Source: a virus
Virus record (IMG/VR): IMGVR_UViG_3300023179_000279
Coordinates: 1-36,175 of that record
Strand: one strand, 5' to 3'
DNA: 36,175 nt
Shown piece by piece: positions 29,639-36,175 of the stretch. Numbering within the stretch: the stretch's first letter is position 1; the number at the start of each line of letters is the position of its first letter. Below the pieces are notes generated by a model. The model did no database searches and had not been told where the DNA came from. It saw only the letters and a program-made list of their open reading frames with translations. Both the position numbers and the translations under genes were made by a program.

Positions 29639-30313
29639 TTAATATTTTATGTCTTTTACTTTTTCTATAGCTTGTGGAGGTATATTATTTAGAGTGTAGT
29701 ACCCATTAATATAATTTGGGTCAGTATATAATTTTAAATAATCCCCAGGAATCATATCTGTTTCTATTTTTAATATAGACCAATCTTTTACTCCTGTTTT
29801 TTGGTAAAACATCTCACCTAAATTTTCTATATCTTCTAAATCTTTAGATAGATAAACTCTATCTGGATGATAAGATGCTTTTGATCTTGATTTAGGTACT
29901 AATCCTATATTTAAAATTTTATCAACATTTTGAGTTGGGGTGATATGATAAAGAATTTTAGGTATTTTTTCAACTATTTCTTCATCAAATTTAGCTTCGA
30001 ATCTTAATTTAATTTCACCTCCTTTAAAATATTTTTCATTCCATTTTCCAGTATATTCTTCAGTTTCCATAAATGAAGGAAACCATCCTAAAGTATTAGC
30101 ATCCTTAATAATATTATTTAAATTATTAATATTTGTATGAAACGTTTTAATATAAAATGAATTTTTACTTCTAGTAAATATAAATTTAGATGAGTATTTT
30201 TTTTCTAAAATATTTAAAGTTTTTCCAATATTAGTAGTTTTAATTAAACCCTCTTTAAGATTTAATTCATATTCTTCTTTATAAATTTCTAATAATACTT
30301 TTAGTAATTTCAT
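29639..30313 (-). CDS. ADP-ribosyltransferase-fold (ART-like) protein
   Basis: The C-terminal domain (about 115-224) shows the KptA/DarT/ART-like pattern. It has ILYHITPTQNVDKILNIGLV (His123), then HPDRVYLSKD (about 149-158), a strand SILKIETDMIP, and a YYTLNNIPPQAIEKV end (Tyr/Glu region). This suggests an NAD-binding transferase or a related 2'-phosphotransferase. The first 110 residues are a separate helical and strand region beginning MKLLKVLLEIYKEEYELN. T4 phages use ARTs to modify host polymerase, but substrate and activity here are inference. It sits 3 nt inside the gp62 end. Confidence 0.66.
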   Translation of the reverse strand: MKLLKVLLEIYKEEYELNLKEGLIKTTNIGKTLNILEKKYSSKFIFTRSKNSFYIKTFHTNINNLNNIIKDANTLGWFPSFMETEEYTGKWNEKYFKGGEIKLRFEAKFDEEIVEKIPKILYHITPTQNVDKILNIGLVPKSRSKASYHPDRVYLSKDLEDIENLGEMFYQKTGVKDWSILKIETDMIPGDYLKLYTDPNYINGYYTLNNIPPQAIEKVKDIKY

Positions 30314-30720
30314 TTTAATAACTTTTTGATTTCTTTATCGTCAACACCTGATTGTTTCAAGATATTTTTAACACCGTTATCTCTTAATATGTCGGCATAT
30401 TCTTCAGCTTCACCTAGAGAACACTCATAATAAGTAGCAATGTACTTAAGCATAGCTTCTTGTCTCTTAGTTTTAGTTGATTTAATATATTTTAGCCACA
30501 TATCTCTTTTTGGTATCGTATATAAATATATATTATATATTCTCTCTTTACTAGTATATGGAACTGTTTGTACAGTGTTTACAAAGTCCACATAATCAGG
30601 ATTCATTGATAAGAAACGGTGGATCATATATGGGTTAAATGATTCTCGATCCTCCTCAGTAAATGAATTCCAAGGTGACTTGTTGTAGGTTATTTCCTTC
30701 AACCAGTCAAAAATTGTCAT
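30310..30720 (-). CDS. 62: Clamp-loader small subunit, gp62-like
   Basis: The 136-residue protein starts MTIFDWLKEITYNKSPWNSF and contains EEDRESFNPYMIHRFLSMNP, NTVQTVPYTSKERIYNIYLY and a C-terminal YECSLGEAEEYADIL with EIKKLLK, as in gp62 of T4-like marine phages. gp62 joins gp44 to load the clamp. The start at 30720 follows the upstream stop by 4 nt. A longer frame from 30756 would overlap the upstream gene and add only Lys/Thr-rich residues. Gene order 45, 44, 62 is preserved with insertions. Confidence 0.82.
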   Translation of the reverse strand: MTIFDWLKEITYNKSPWNSFTEEDRESFNPYMIHRFLSMNPDYVDFVNTVQTVPYTSKERIYNIYLYTIPKRDMWLKYIKSTKTKRQEAMLKYIATYYECSLGEAEEYADILRDNGVKNILKQSGVDDKEIKKLLK

Positions 30721-30724
30721 TTTC

Positions 30725-30982
30725 TTACTTACTTCTTTCTTGGTTGTACGTTTCATATTCTTCTCTTAATTCTTTAGGAAGCATTTCAATCAGTACTTGT
30801 CCGTTTGTTGGATCAAAAAAACAAGGTACTGGTACGATTGCGTCCTCAGGTGTACCTGCTACGAATTTAGATACTTTACGCAAAATTACTCCTTCAGTAA
30901 ATACTTGGTTACCATTTGGAGCTGTAATAGGCTGAGTAGCCTTGATATCAATATTGATATTTAATTGTTGTTGTTTGTTCAT
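30725..30982 (-). CDS. Hypothetical protein between clamp-loader genes, 85 aa
   Basis: I do not recognise this protein. It is acidic with a Gln-rich start (MNKQQQLNINIDIKATQPIT) and a KVSKFVAGTPEDAIVPVPCF middle, probably a small beta-type domain. It overlaps gp44 by ATGA and precedes gp62 by 4 nt, so it is translated between the two subunits and may belong to the loader complex. Confidence 0.7.
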   Translation of the reverse strand: MNKQQQLNINIDIKATQPITAPNGNQVFTEGVILRKVSKFVAGTPEDAIVPVPCFFDPTNGQVLIEMLPKELREEYETYNQERSK

Positions 30983-31908
30983 ATTACTTGTAAAATTTTA
31001 CTAATTAACGCCATTAAGTTGATTTCTTTGTCTATTCTAAAATTAGCATGGAACATATACTCTTCAATAAGAATAGTGATAACTCCTTTATTCATATCGT
31101 CTTTTACATATTCATCTAATGAATCATATAAAAATCTAAATACATCTTCAAAATCCTCAATATTAGAGTCAGCAATTATTTGTCTAACATTCTTAAAAGT
31201 AGATTTACCTGGTGATTTAAGTTCTTTAAGTAACTTATCTTTGTAACCTGATACTAATATTGATTCATCTATTTTAAGGTAAAGATCATTTTGACCACCA
31301 TCTAAAATATTAACTTGGCATGTATTAAGTATCTTTCTAATATCAGGGTAGTACTTATTAACTACTAATGCTAGTTTATCTACTTCATAGTTAATACCTT
31401 CTGTTTCTAAAATATTAGCAACATGTTGTGCTGCTTCTTTTTTAGATGGAGGAGTAATTTTTAGTACTTGACATCGGGATTGAAGAGGCTCGATAATACG
31501 CTCAAGATAATTACAGGTTAAAATAAATCGAGTAGTACGTGAATAAGTCTCAATAATGTTTCTAAGTGATGCTTGAGCTTGAATAGTTAAAAAATCTGCT
31601 TCATCTAATATGACAATTTTAATAGATTTAAATGATGCTGATGAAGCAAAACCTTGTACTTTATCTCGGATAGTATCGATACCTCTCTCATCCGATGCAT
31701 TTAAGTATAGATAATCACAGTTAATATTTTTAACTATGATCTTGGCTAGTGTTGTTTTACCTGTACCTGGTGTACCATATAGTAGAAGATTCTGGATATC
31801 ATTGGTTTCAATATACTTACCAATGATTTGTTTTAGTTGTTCATTACCAACATAGTCTTCTAATGTTTGACTTCTATATTTCTCAACAAATAAACTGTGC
31901 TCTTTCAT
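30979..31908 (-). CDS. 44: Clamp-loader large subunit, gp44/RFC-like AAA+ ATPase
   Basis: The 309-residue protein has FVEKYRSQTLEDYVGNEQLK, Walker A GTPGTGKT (45-52), Walker B IVILDEADF (about 98-106), sensor residues in FILTCNY, and SRC (144-146) with its Arg finger. It is a typical RFC small-subunit/T4 gp44 and opens the gp45 clamp with gp62. The ATG lies 6 nt after the -10 box at 31915, so its mRNA is predicted to be leaderless. It overlaps the 85-residue gene by ATGA. Confidence 0.93.
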   Translation of the reverse strand: MKEHSLFVEKYRSQTLEDYVGNEQLKQIIGKYIETNDIQNLLLYGTPGTGKTTLAKIIVKNINCDYLYLNASDERGIDTIRDKVQGFASSASFKSIKIVILDEADFLTIQAQASLRNIIETYSRTTRFILTCNYLERIIEPLQSRCQVLKITPPSKKEAAQHVANILETEGINYEVDKLALVVNKYYPDIRKILNTCQVNILDGGQNDLYLKIDESILVSGYKDKLLKELKSPGKSTFKNVRQIIADSNIEDFEDVFRFLYDSLDEYVKDDMNKGVITILIEEYMFHANFRIDKEINLMALISKILQVI

Positions 31909-31914
31909 ATAACA

Positions 31915-31945
31915 TAATATAATAAAACTTTTATTTAAGCCAAAT
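31915..31945 (-). promoter_or_regulatory. Putative promoter ATTTGGC-N17-TATATTA
   Basis: ATTTGGC at 31945-31939, a 17-nt spacer and TATATTA at 31921-31915, then GTTAT and ATG at 31908. The last 20 nt closely resemble the start of gp45 (TATATTA-GTTATATG context), so the two replisome genes may share regulation. Confidence 0.68.
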
Positions 31946-31949
31946 TTAA

Positions 31950-32195
31950 TTAATAATCTCCATAAATGTTATATTTTTTAATAGGCGGAGGTGCTACTTC
32001 ACCTGTAGTAATAACATATAATTCTCCTTTTAATGGTTCAAGTCTGAACGCTTGAGGCTTGTTTGTACTTTGTTGATAATATGCTTCAAGTGTTTCGGTT
32101 AGTGATTTATATACTACACTTTCATCACTAAGTAAACACCATTGATCGCCTGGAGGTACCCTCCGAGCGATCAATATGTTTTTTTCTTCTATCAT
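31950..32195 (-). CDS. Hypothetical protein, 81 aa, after GroEL
   Basis: I do not recognise this protein. It starts MIEEKNILIARRVPPGDQWC and ends with a Pro-rich tail (APPPIKKYNIYGDY). The ATG shares bases with the GroEL stop (TAATG at 32197-32193), a tight coupling that suggests it is made with the chaperonin. It has no signal or membrane segment. Confidence 0.7.
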   Translation of the reverse strand: MIEEKNILIARRVPPGDQWCLLSDESVVYKSLTETLEAYYQQSTNKPQAFRLEPLKGELYVITTGEVAPPPIKKYNIYGDY

Positions 32196-33808
32196 TAGAA
32201 CATGCCTCCCATGCCCATCATATCATCCTGTTTTTTATCTTCAGGCTTATCTACTACTGTACATTCTGTTAATAGAATTGTTCCTGCTACTGATGCTGCG
32301 TTTTCAATTGCAGTACGAGTAACTTTAGTTGGATCAATGATACCAGCTTCTTTCATGTTAACAAACGCTTCAGTTTCAAGATTATAACCAGTCCAAGTAT
32401 TAGTTGGATCAAAGTTATTTATCAATCCAAACGCTGCTTCTTTTTCATAACCAGCATTAGTAAGAATTTTCATAAATGGTGATGAACAGGCTTTGTAGAC
32501 AATTTTACCACCAATTGTATCTCGGTTAGTAATTGCTTCACGAGCATATATTAAAGCGGCGCCACCTCCAGGTACAATACCTTCTTCAATTGCAGCTTTA
32601 GTTGCTTGAAGCGCATCATCTACACGGTCTTTCTTTTCTTTAATCTCGGTTTCAGTATTACCACCAACGTGAATAATAGCTACTCCTCCGACGAATTTTG
32701 CCAATCGTTCTTGAAGTTTTTCTTTTTCGAATGGCGTTTTTGCTTTTTCGATTTGTTGCTGTAGCTCTTCAATACGTGTTTCAATTCCCTCAGATTGTCC
32801 TTTTCCATCGACAATTGTTGTTTGATCTTTTGTTACTGTTATCAATCGAGCTTGACCAAACCAGTCCCAACTGAATTTATCAAGCTTCATACCTTTATCA
32901 GTACTAAATACTTGACCTCCTGTTAAGATAGCAATATCATCTAAAATAAGTTTTCTACGATCACCAAAGTCAGGTGCTTTTACAGCACATACTTTAATTG
33001 TACCTCTCATTTTATTAACAATCAATGTTGCTAATGCTTCACCATCAATATCTTCTGCTATAATAAACAATGGTCTACTTTGTGCTCCAATACCTTCTAG
33101 AATAGGTAACAATTCTTTAATTGACTGGAATCGTTTATCCGCGATAAGGATATATGGATTCTCTAAAGTACAAGTCATTGTGTTATTATCAGTAACAAAG
33201 AAGTGAGATTTGTAACCACGATCAAATTGCATACCTTCTACTGTTTCAAGATATGTATCTTCTGATTTTGCTTCTTCAATATAAACAACACCCTCACGAC
33301 CTACTTTTTCCATTGCTGTAGCAATTAATTGTCCTACTTCAGGGTCATTATTAGCTGAAATAGTAGCAACTTGTTTAAGTTGATCTTCAGAAGTAATGTC
33401 TTCAGAAATTGATTTACGAAGTGATGTTACTACTTCTTTAACTGCTTTATCAATGTCTCGCTTAATAGTAACAGCGTTTGCACCTTGGTTTAGTGATGAC
33501 AAACCATTTTTAACCATTTCTTGAGCCAACAATGTTGAAGTAGTTGTACCATCACCTGCTCCATCTGCTGTTTTAATAGCGGCTTGTTTAACAAGTTGTA
33601 CACCCAATTCTTCAATTGGATCTTCAAGTGAGATATTTTTAGCTACAGTTACACCATCCTTAGTTGATTGAGGATAACCTTGGTTGTTTGAAATAACAAC
33701 GTTACGACCATTAGGACCTAATGTTGATGTGACTGCGTTTGCTAGTTTATCAATACCTGATACTAGTTTTTCTCTGGCCTCAGGCCCAAATTCTATAATT
33801 TTGCTCAT
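32195..33808 (-). CDS. groEL: GroEL-type chaperonin (HSP60), 537 aa
   Basis: This is full-length group I chaperonin. Visible motifs are STLGPNGRNV (28-37), the ATPase loop ADGAGDGTTT (81-90), the apical and intermediate domain pattern up to AIEEGIVPGGGAALIY (about 400-415), and a Gly/Met-rich tail ending MGMGGMF. Length is close to the 540-550 of bacterial GroEL. It refolds proteins in a ring with the GroES encoded just upstream. It sits between gp45 and gp44. Phage GroEL is rare, but the pair with GroES and the overlapping neighbours argue for a resident gene rather than contamination. Confidence 0.95.
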   Translation of the reverse strand: MSKIIEFGPEAREKLVSGIDKLANAVTSTLGPNGRNVVISNNQGYPQSTKDGVTVAKNISLEDPIEELGVQLVKQAAIKTADGAGDGTTTSTLLAQEMVKNGLSSLNQGANAVTIKRDIDKAVKEVVTSLRKSISEDITSEDQLKQVATISANNDPEVGQLIATAMEKVGREGVVYIEEAKSEDTYLETVEGMQFDRGYKSHFFVTDNNTMTCTLENPYILIADKRFQSIKELLPILEGIGAQSRPLFIIAEDIDGEALATLIVNKMRGTIKVCAVKAPDFGDRRKLILDDIAILTGGQVFSTDKGMKLDKFSWDWFGQARLITVTKDQTTIVDGKGQSEGIETRIEELQQQIEKAKTPFEKEKLQERLAKFVGGVAIIHVGGNTETEIKEKKDRVDDALQATKAAIEEGIVPGGGAALIYAREAITNRDTIGGKIVYKACSSPFMKILTNAGYEKEAAFGLINNFDPTNTWTGYNLETEAFVNMKEAGIIDPTKVTRTAIENAASVAGTILLTECTVVDKPEDKKQDDMMGMGGMF

Positions 33809-33809
33809 C

Positions 33810-34142
33810 TTATCTGTTAGTAATTTCTAATTCAATTTGATTTTGTTCTATCTCCTCAATAACAGCAAGTACTTGGTTTTCAGGACAAACCCAATATTCT
33901 TGGCCTTCAAGCTCAATCTTATTAGGACCCATACTTGGAAGCATTACTTCTTGTCCTACTTTCATTACTGTAGGAATGAATTCTCCTGTTGCTGATGGGT
34001 GACCTGGTCCTACAGATACAATAGTACCAATAAGTGCTTTTTCTTTACCTAAGTCTGGTACTACAATGTTACCATACATTGCCTCATTTTCTTCTCGAGG
34101 CTTAACTATAACTGCGTTAAATGTCGCTTTTAATTGTTTCAT
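33810..34142 (-). CDS. groES: GroES-type co-chaperonin
   Basis: The 110-residue protein has AVIVKPREENEAMYGNIVVP, the mobile-loop region, and GTIVSVGPGH, followed by a KVGQEVMLPSMGPNKIELEG end and an acidic tail beyond the usual 97 residues. It forms a heptameric lid over GroEL. The intervening loop contains GEFIPTVMKV, so it is longer than bacterial GroES and partly resembles T4 gp31 in function. One base separates it from groEL. It overlaps the upstream gene by ATGA. Confidence 0.88.
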   Translation of the reverse strand: MKQLKATFNAVIVKPREENEAMYGNIVVPDLGKEKALIGTIVSVGPGHPSATGEFIPTVMKVGQEVMLPSMGPNKIELEGQEYWVCPENQVLAVIEEIEQNQIELEITNR

Positions 34143-34465
34143 TTTTCTATATTTACTATATTATTAATTTCGTCTCTTACTCTTTTCCATTCAGTCACAT
34201 ACTCAGAAATTGAGTTATAAACTGGTCGATTATCAACTTTAAGTTTAGCAATACTAGCTAAACATGAAGCAAAATTTGAATGGAATGAGATAGGTTTAAT
34301 ACCTTCTTTAGTTCTTGTTTTACGACCACGTCCTTTGTTATTAGCACCTATTTTCATACTTTCATATACAGTGTAACTACTTGCGTCCTTACCTATGAAA
34401 TAAGGTTCAATAAGTGGATCCTTGATTAGGGTCATTGATGATAATGCTTCTTTTTCTTCTGACAT
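34139..34465 (-). CDS. Hypothetical protein, 108 aa, between clamp and GroES
   Basis: I do not recognise this protein. It starts MSEEKEALSSMTLIKDPLIE and contains the basic GANNKGRGRKTRTKEGIKPI. The C-terminal half is helical. It overlaps GroES by ATGA and lies 16 nt after the clamp gene stop, so it may be a chaperonin substrate, adaptor or replication accessory. All of this is inference from position. Confidence 0.7.
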   Translation of the reverse strand: MSEEKEALSSMTLIKDPLIEPYFIGKDASSYTVYESMKIGANNKGRGRKTRTKEGIKPISFHSNFASCLASIAKLKVDNRPVYNSISEYVTEWKRVRDEINNIVNIEK

Positions 34466-34481
34466 AACTTATTATTTGTAT

Positions 34482-35222
34482 TTATTCTGATTTTGCTACT
34501 ATGTAATACTTACTTTGTAAAGTATCATTATGTTTAAATGCTAGTTTCATTAAACCATTTGAATTTAGGTTTAATATGCTTGATTCAGCTCCTTTATTAC
34601 AAACCAAAACTTGTTTTAATAATTCAGAACTATATTTTACTTTAAATTCTTGTGATGTAAATGTCTGAATATTAGGAATAGAATATGTAATTTTATTAGC
34701 ATACTCAATATCTCCATTGAATGTAAATTCAAGTACTAAACCATTAGATAAATGGTTAGTTAATTCTATGATTACATTTTCACAGTCAGGTAAAGCGTTT
34801 TTAGCTTTAATTAAAGCGGTAATAATTTCATTATTCAATTCTGCTTCAACTTCATATTCTTCAGGCCCATTATATGAACCAGGTTTGGGAACAGTAAGCA
34901 AATCAGCTAATGAATAATTTAGATTAAACTGTGGGTCAGTTATAAGTAATTTAGTTATTACTTTACCTTCTTTAATATAATCTAACATTAAATCTCCATT
35001 AGTAATAGATAATAGTTTATCTAATTGTGTAGTATTACTAATACCAATAGATGACTCAGGTAATGGAAAATCAGAAGCAATAACATTACCAATCATTTCT
35101 CTTGATGGAGACATGAAATCGATTGATAATGTTTTGTCTTTATTTATTACCCACTTGACGTTTTCGACTAGACCGTCAAGATGATATTTTTCAATAATAG
35201 ATTGTAACTCTAATTTTGTCAT
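34482..35222 (-). CDS. 45: DNA polymerase sliding clamp, gp45-like
   Basis: The 246-residue protein has the two-domain PCNA-type layout: LSIDFMSPSREMIGNV (first domain), LDKLLSITNGDLMLDYIKEG (about 67-86), and in the second half NHLSNGLVLEFTFNGD and LVCNKGAESSILNLNSNG. It is slightly longer than T4 gp45 (228). It forms a trimeric ring around DNA, loaded by gp44/gp62, and in T4-type phages also acts in late transcription. The ATG lies 6 nt after the -10 box at 35229, so the mRNA is predicted to be leaderless. Confidence 0.88.
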   Translation of the reverse strand: MTKLELQSIIEKYHLDGLVENVKWVINKDKTLSIDFMSPSREMIGNVIASDFPLPESSIGISNTTQLDKLLSITNGDLMLDYIKEGKVITKLLITDPQFNLNYSLADLLTVPKPGSYNGPEEYEVEAELNNEIITALIKAKNALPDCENVIIELTNHLSNGLVLEFTFNGDIEYANKITYSIPNIQTFTSQEFKVKYSSELLKQVLVCNKGAESSILNLNSNGLMKLAFKHNDTLQSKYYIVAKSE

Positions 35223-35228
35223 ATAACC

Positions 35229-35260
35229 TAATATAATAAAACCTTTAATTTAAGCCAAGC
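35229..35260 (-). promoter_or_regulatory. Putative promoter GCTTGGC-N18-TATATTA
   Basis: GCTTGGC at 35260-35254, an 18-nt spacer and TATATTA at 35235-35229, then 6 nt to the ATG at 35222. The stop codon of the upstream small gene (35261-35263) abuts the -35 box. Confidence 0.68.
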
Positions 35261-35416
35261 TTAAAGTTGAATCCCTAAATTACAAATAATAAATTTGTAA
35301 ACGCTTGAAGATAAGTCAATACTTATTTCAAACATAGTTAATTTAGAAATACGAAGTGTAAATTCAAATTTGTCACTTTGTTTTCTAATTGCTTTGAATG
35401 AGTTAATTAATTTCAT
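35261..35416 (-). CDS. Hypothetical small protein, 51 aa
   Basis: From ATG at 35416 the protein begins MKLINSFKAIRKQSDKFEFT and contains TMFEISIDLSSSVYKF, ending in TAA at 35261-35263. It fills the interval between the 189-residue gene and the clamp and has beta-like hydrophobic alternation. It is preceded by the same ATAATATTTATCAT segment seen ahead of the 189-residue gene. Function unknown. Confidence 0.6.
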   Translation of the reverse strand: MKLINSFKAIRKQSDKFEFTLRISKLTMFEISIDLSSSVYKFIICNLGIQL

Positions 35417-35439
35417 AGTTGTAATGTTTATGATAAATA

Positions 35440-36009
35440 TTATAACTCTTGGTATTTTAAAACATCATCTACTGTGATATTATATGTTGAAACAAAAGGA
35501 GAAGTCACATATTTACCTTTATGTGCATTTTCTATATCTTTTTTTAACATTTGTAATGCGTACTCTTTACCAAATTTTTCACTACGAAATTTATACTCTC
35601 GTGCGTACCATCTTATTTCAGCTTGTTTATTGATTTTATCAACATCTTCTGAGTATTGGCTAAAATACTTTTTAGCTAAATTAAGAATTTTATCTTTAGT
35701 GTCTTTTGTGATTTGATTTAATTCGACTAATCTATTAAAGAATTTTAAAAGTCCTTCATTATTAAAATCTTCAGGACCAGAGTTACAATATGTTCCACCC
35801 ATATATCCTAACATATTATATATTTCTTCATCAGGAGTGGAAGATGTAAGTTTGGTTCCAGCCATACCAAATCCCCTCTCTTTAGCTAAAGGATCATTTT
35901 TAATTAAAGATACATATTGAGGAAATTTTCTATAGAAACCCTCCCATTGTGCATTATAGAAACATTCTGTTAATAATATTTCTTTTAATAAATTAGTTAA
36001 TTTAATCAT
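35440..36009 (-). CDS. Hypothetical protein, 189 aa
   Basis: I do not recognise this protein. It begins MIKLTNLLKEILLTECFYNA, an N-terminal pattern also loosely seen in the ART-like protein (MKLLKVLLEIYKEE). Later parts are helical and basic, with GFGMAGTKL and MLGYMGGTYCNSGPEDF. It may carry a shared leader helix for localisation or processing, which is speculation. No membrane segment is visible. Confidence 0.7.
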   Translation of the reverse strand: MIKLTNLLKEILLTECFYNAQWEGFYRKFPQYVSLIKNDPLAKERGFGMAGTKLTSSTPDEEIYNMLGYMGGTYCNSGPEDFNNEGLLKFFNRLVELNQITKDTKDKILNLAKKYFSQYSEDVDKINKQAEIRWYAREYKFRSEKFGKEYALQMLKKDIENAHKGKYVTSPFVSTYNITVDDVLKYQEL

Positions 36010-36020
36010 GATGATAAATA

Positions 36021-36175
36021 TTATCTAAACGAGAAAAACTTATTAACATTCTCATTTAATGGTGGAAATTCCCATTTTAAATCGCTATATAGCTCTTTTA
36101 ATTTATTTAAAATCATTGATTCAAATATTTCTTCAACATCTATATATTTTTTAATAAATTCTTCTATTTCTATGG
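36021..36175 (-). CDS. 3' end of an unidentified gene, cut by the window edge
   Basis: The minus-strand frame is open from the window edge to TAA at 36021-36023. The visible 50 residues are acidic and helical (YIDVEEIFESMILNKLKEL, then YSDLKWEFPPLNENVNKFF). I see no motif that identifies it. It would be transcribed before the 189-residue gene. Confidence 0.65.
   Translation of the reverse strand, partial: IEIEEFIKKYIDVEEIFESMILNKLKELYSDLKWEFPPLNENVNKFFSFR

Noticed and set aside
114-35716. Plus-strand open frames such as 844-1092, 4836-5063, 24881-25201 and 35474-35716
   Set aside because: Each lies opposite a clearly recognisable or well-formed minus-strand gene and encodes low-complexity Leu/Phe/Ser-rich sequence, as expected for reverse shadows of AT-rich genes.
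1-36175. CRISPR array, tRNA or rRNA genes, insertion sequence
   Set aside because: No regularly spaced repeats, no T-arm or anticodon-arm pattern that I could recognise by eye, and no transposase motif were seen. A dedicated tRNA scan would be needed to exclude tRNAs fully.

Overview
The window is a compact, AT-rich stretch of a tailed-phage genome with every supported gene on the minus strand, so transcription runs from high to low coordinates. A T4-like replisome set (sliding clamp gp45, clamp-loader gp44 and gp62) points to a large, probably myovirus-type phage with T4-like replication. Three signs point to a Bacteroidetes host, probably a flavobacterium. Signal peptides end in Phe-Ser-Gln or similar. 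Classical Shine-Dalgarno sequences are scarce. A repeated promoter motif (TTTG, about 20 nt, TATATT) resembles the Bacteroidetes primary-sigma consensus (-33 TTTG, -7 TAnnTTTG). I do not recognise the phage itself.

Region 1 (36175-28314, first transcribed) is replication and chaperones: two uncharacterised genes and one cut by the window edge, gp45, a small gene, GroES, GroEL, a small gene, gp44, a small gene, gp62, an ADP-ribosyltransferase-like protein, a MazG-like small protein, a Cas4/RecB-like PD-(D/E)XK nuclease and a ribbon-helix-helix protein. Region 2 (28306-16209) is a glycosylation island. It holds two GT-B glycosyltransferases, several GT-A enzymes, a GT10 fucosyltransferase-like enzyme, a DUF6492-like enzyme, an NAD-dependent sugar epimerase and two methyltransferases. 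Most of these genes overlap or abut. One GIY-YIG endonuclease gene inside the island carries an in-frame amber codon.

Region 3 (16171-8887) is densely packed with small, mostly unknown genes, many overlapping. Recognisable ones are a second GIY-YIG endonuclease, an HTH plus HNH-like zinc protein, a SWIM zinc-finger protein, a four-helix membrane protein and a ClpP-like serine protease. Region 4 (8786-6363) is envelope-directed: a secreted coiled-coil protein, an outer-membrane beta-barrel, a membrane protein and two Ig-like proteins.

Region 5 (6300-2780) contains thymidylate synthase in two pieces, separated by a GIY-YIG endonuclease gene. Its 3' end is duplicated 317 bp further on, joined to a truncated nuclease gene. 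Region 6 (2776-1) has three proteins of unknown function and a secreted lytic transglycosylase.

Twelve sites share the promoter architecture (G/A)(T/C)TTGGC, 17-18 nt, TATATT(A/C/T), two of them weaker. Six put the start codon only 5-6 nt after the -10 element, which predicts leaderless mRNAs, including those for gp44 and gp45. Several promoters sit on top of, or immediately behind, intrinsic terminators or stop codons of the upstream gene. I found no CRISPR array and recognised no tRNA. Once the short genes are included, no gene-free gap exceeds about 150 bp.
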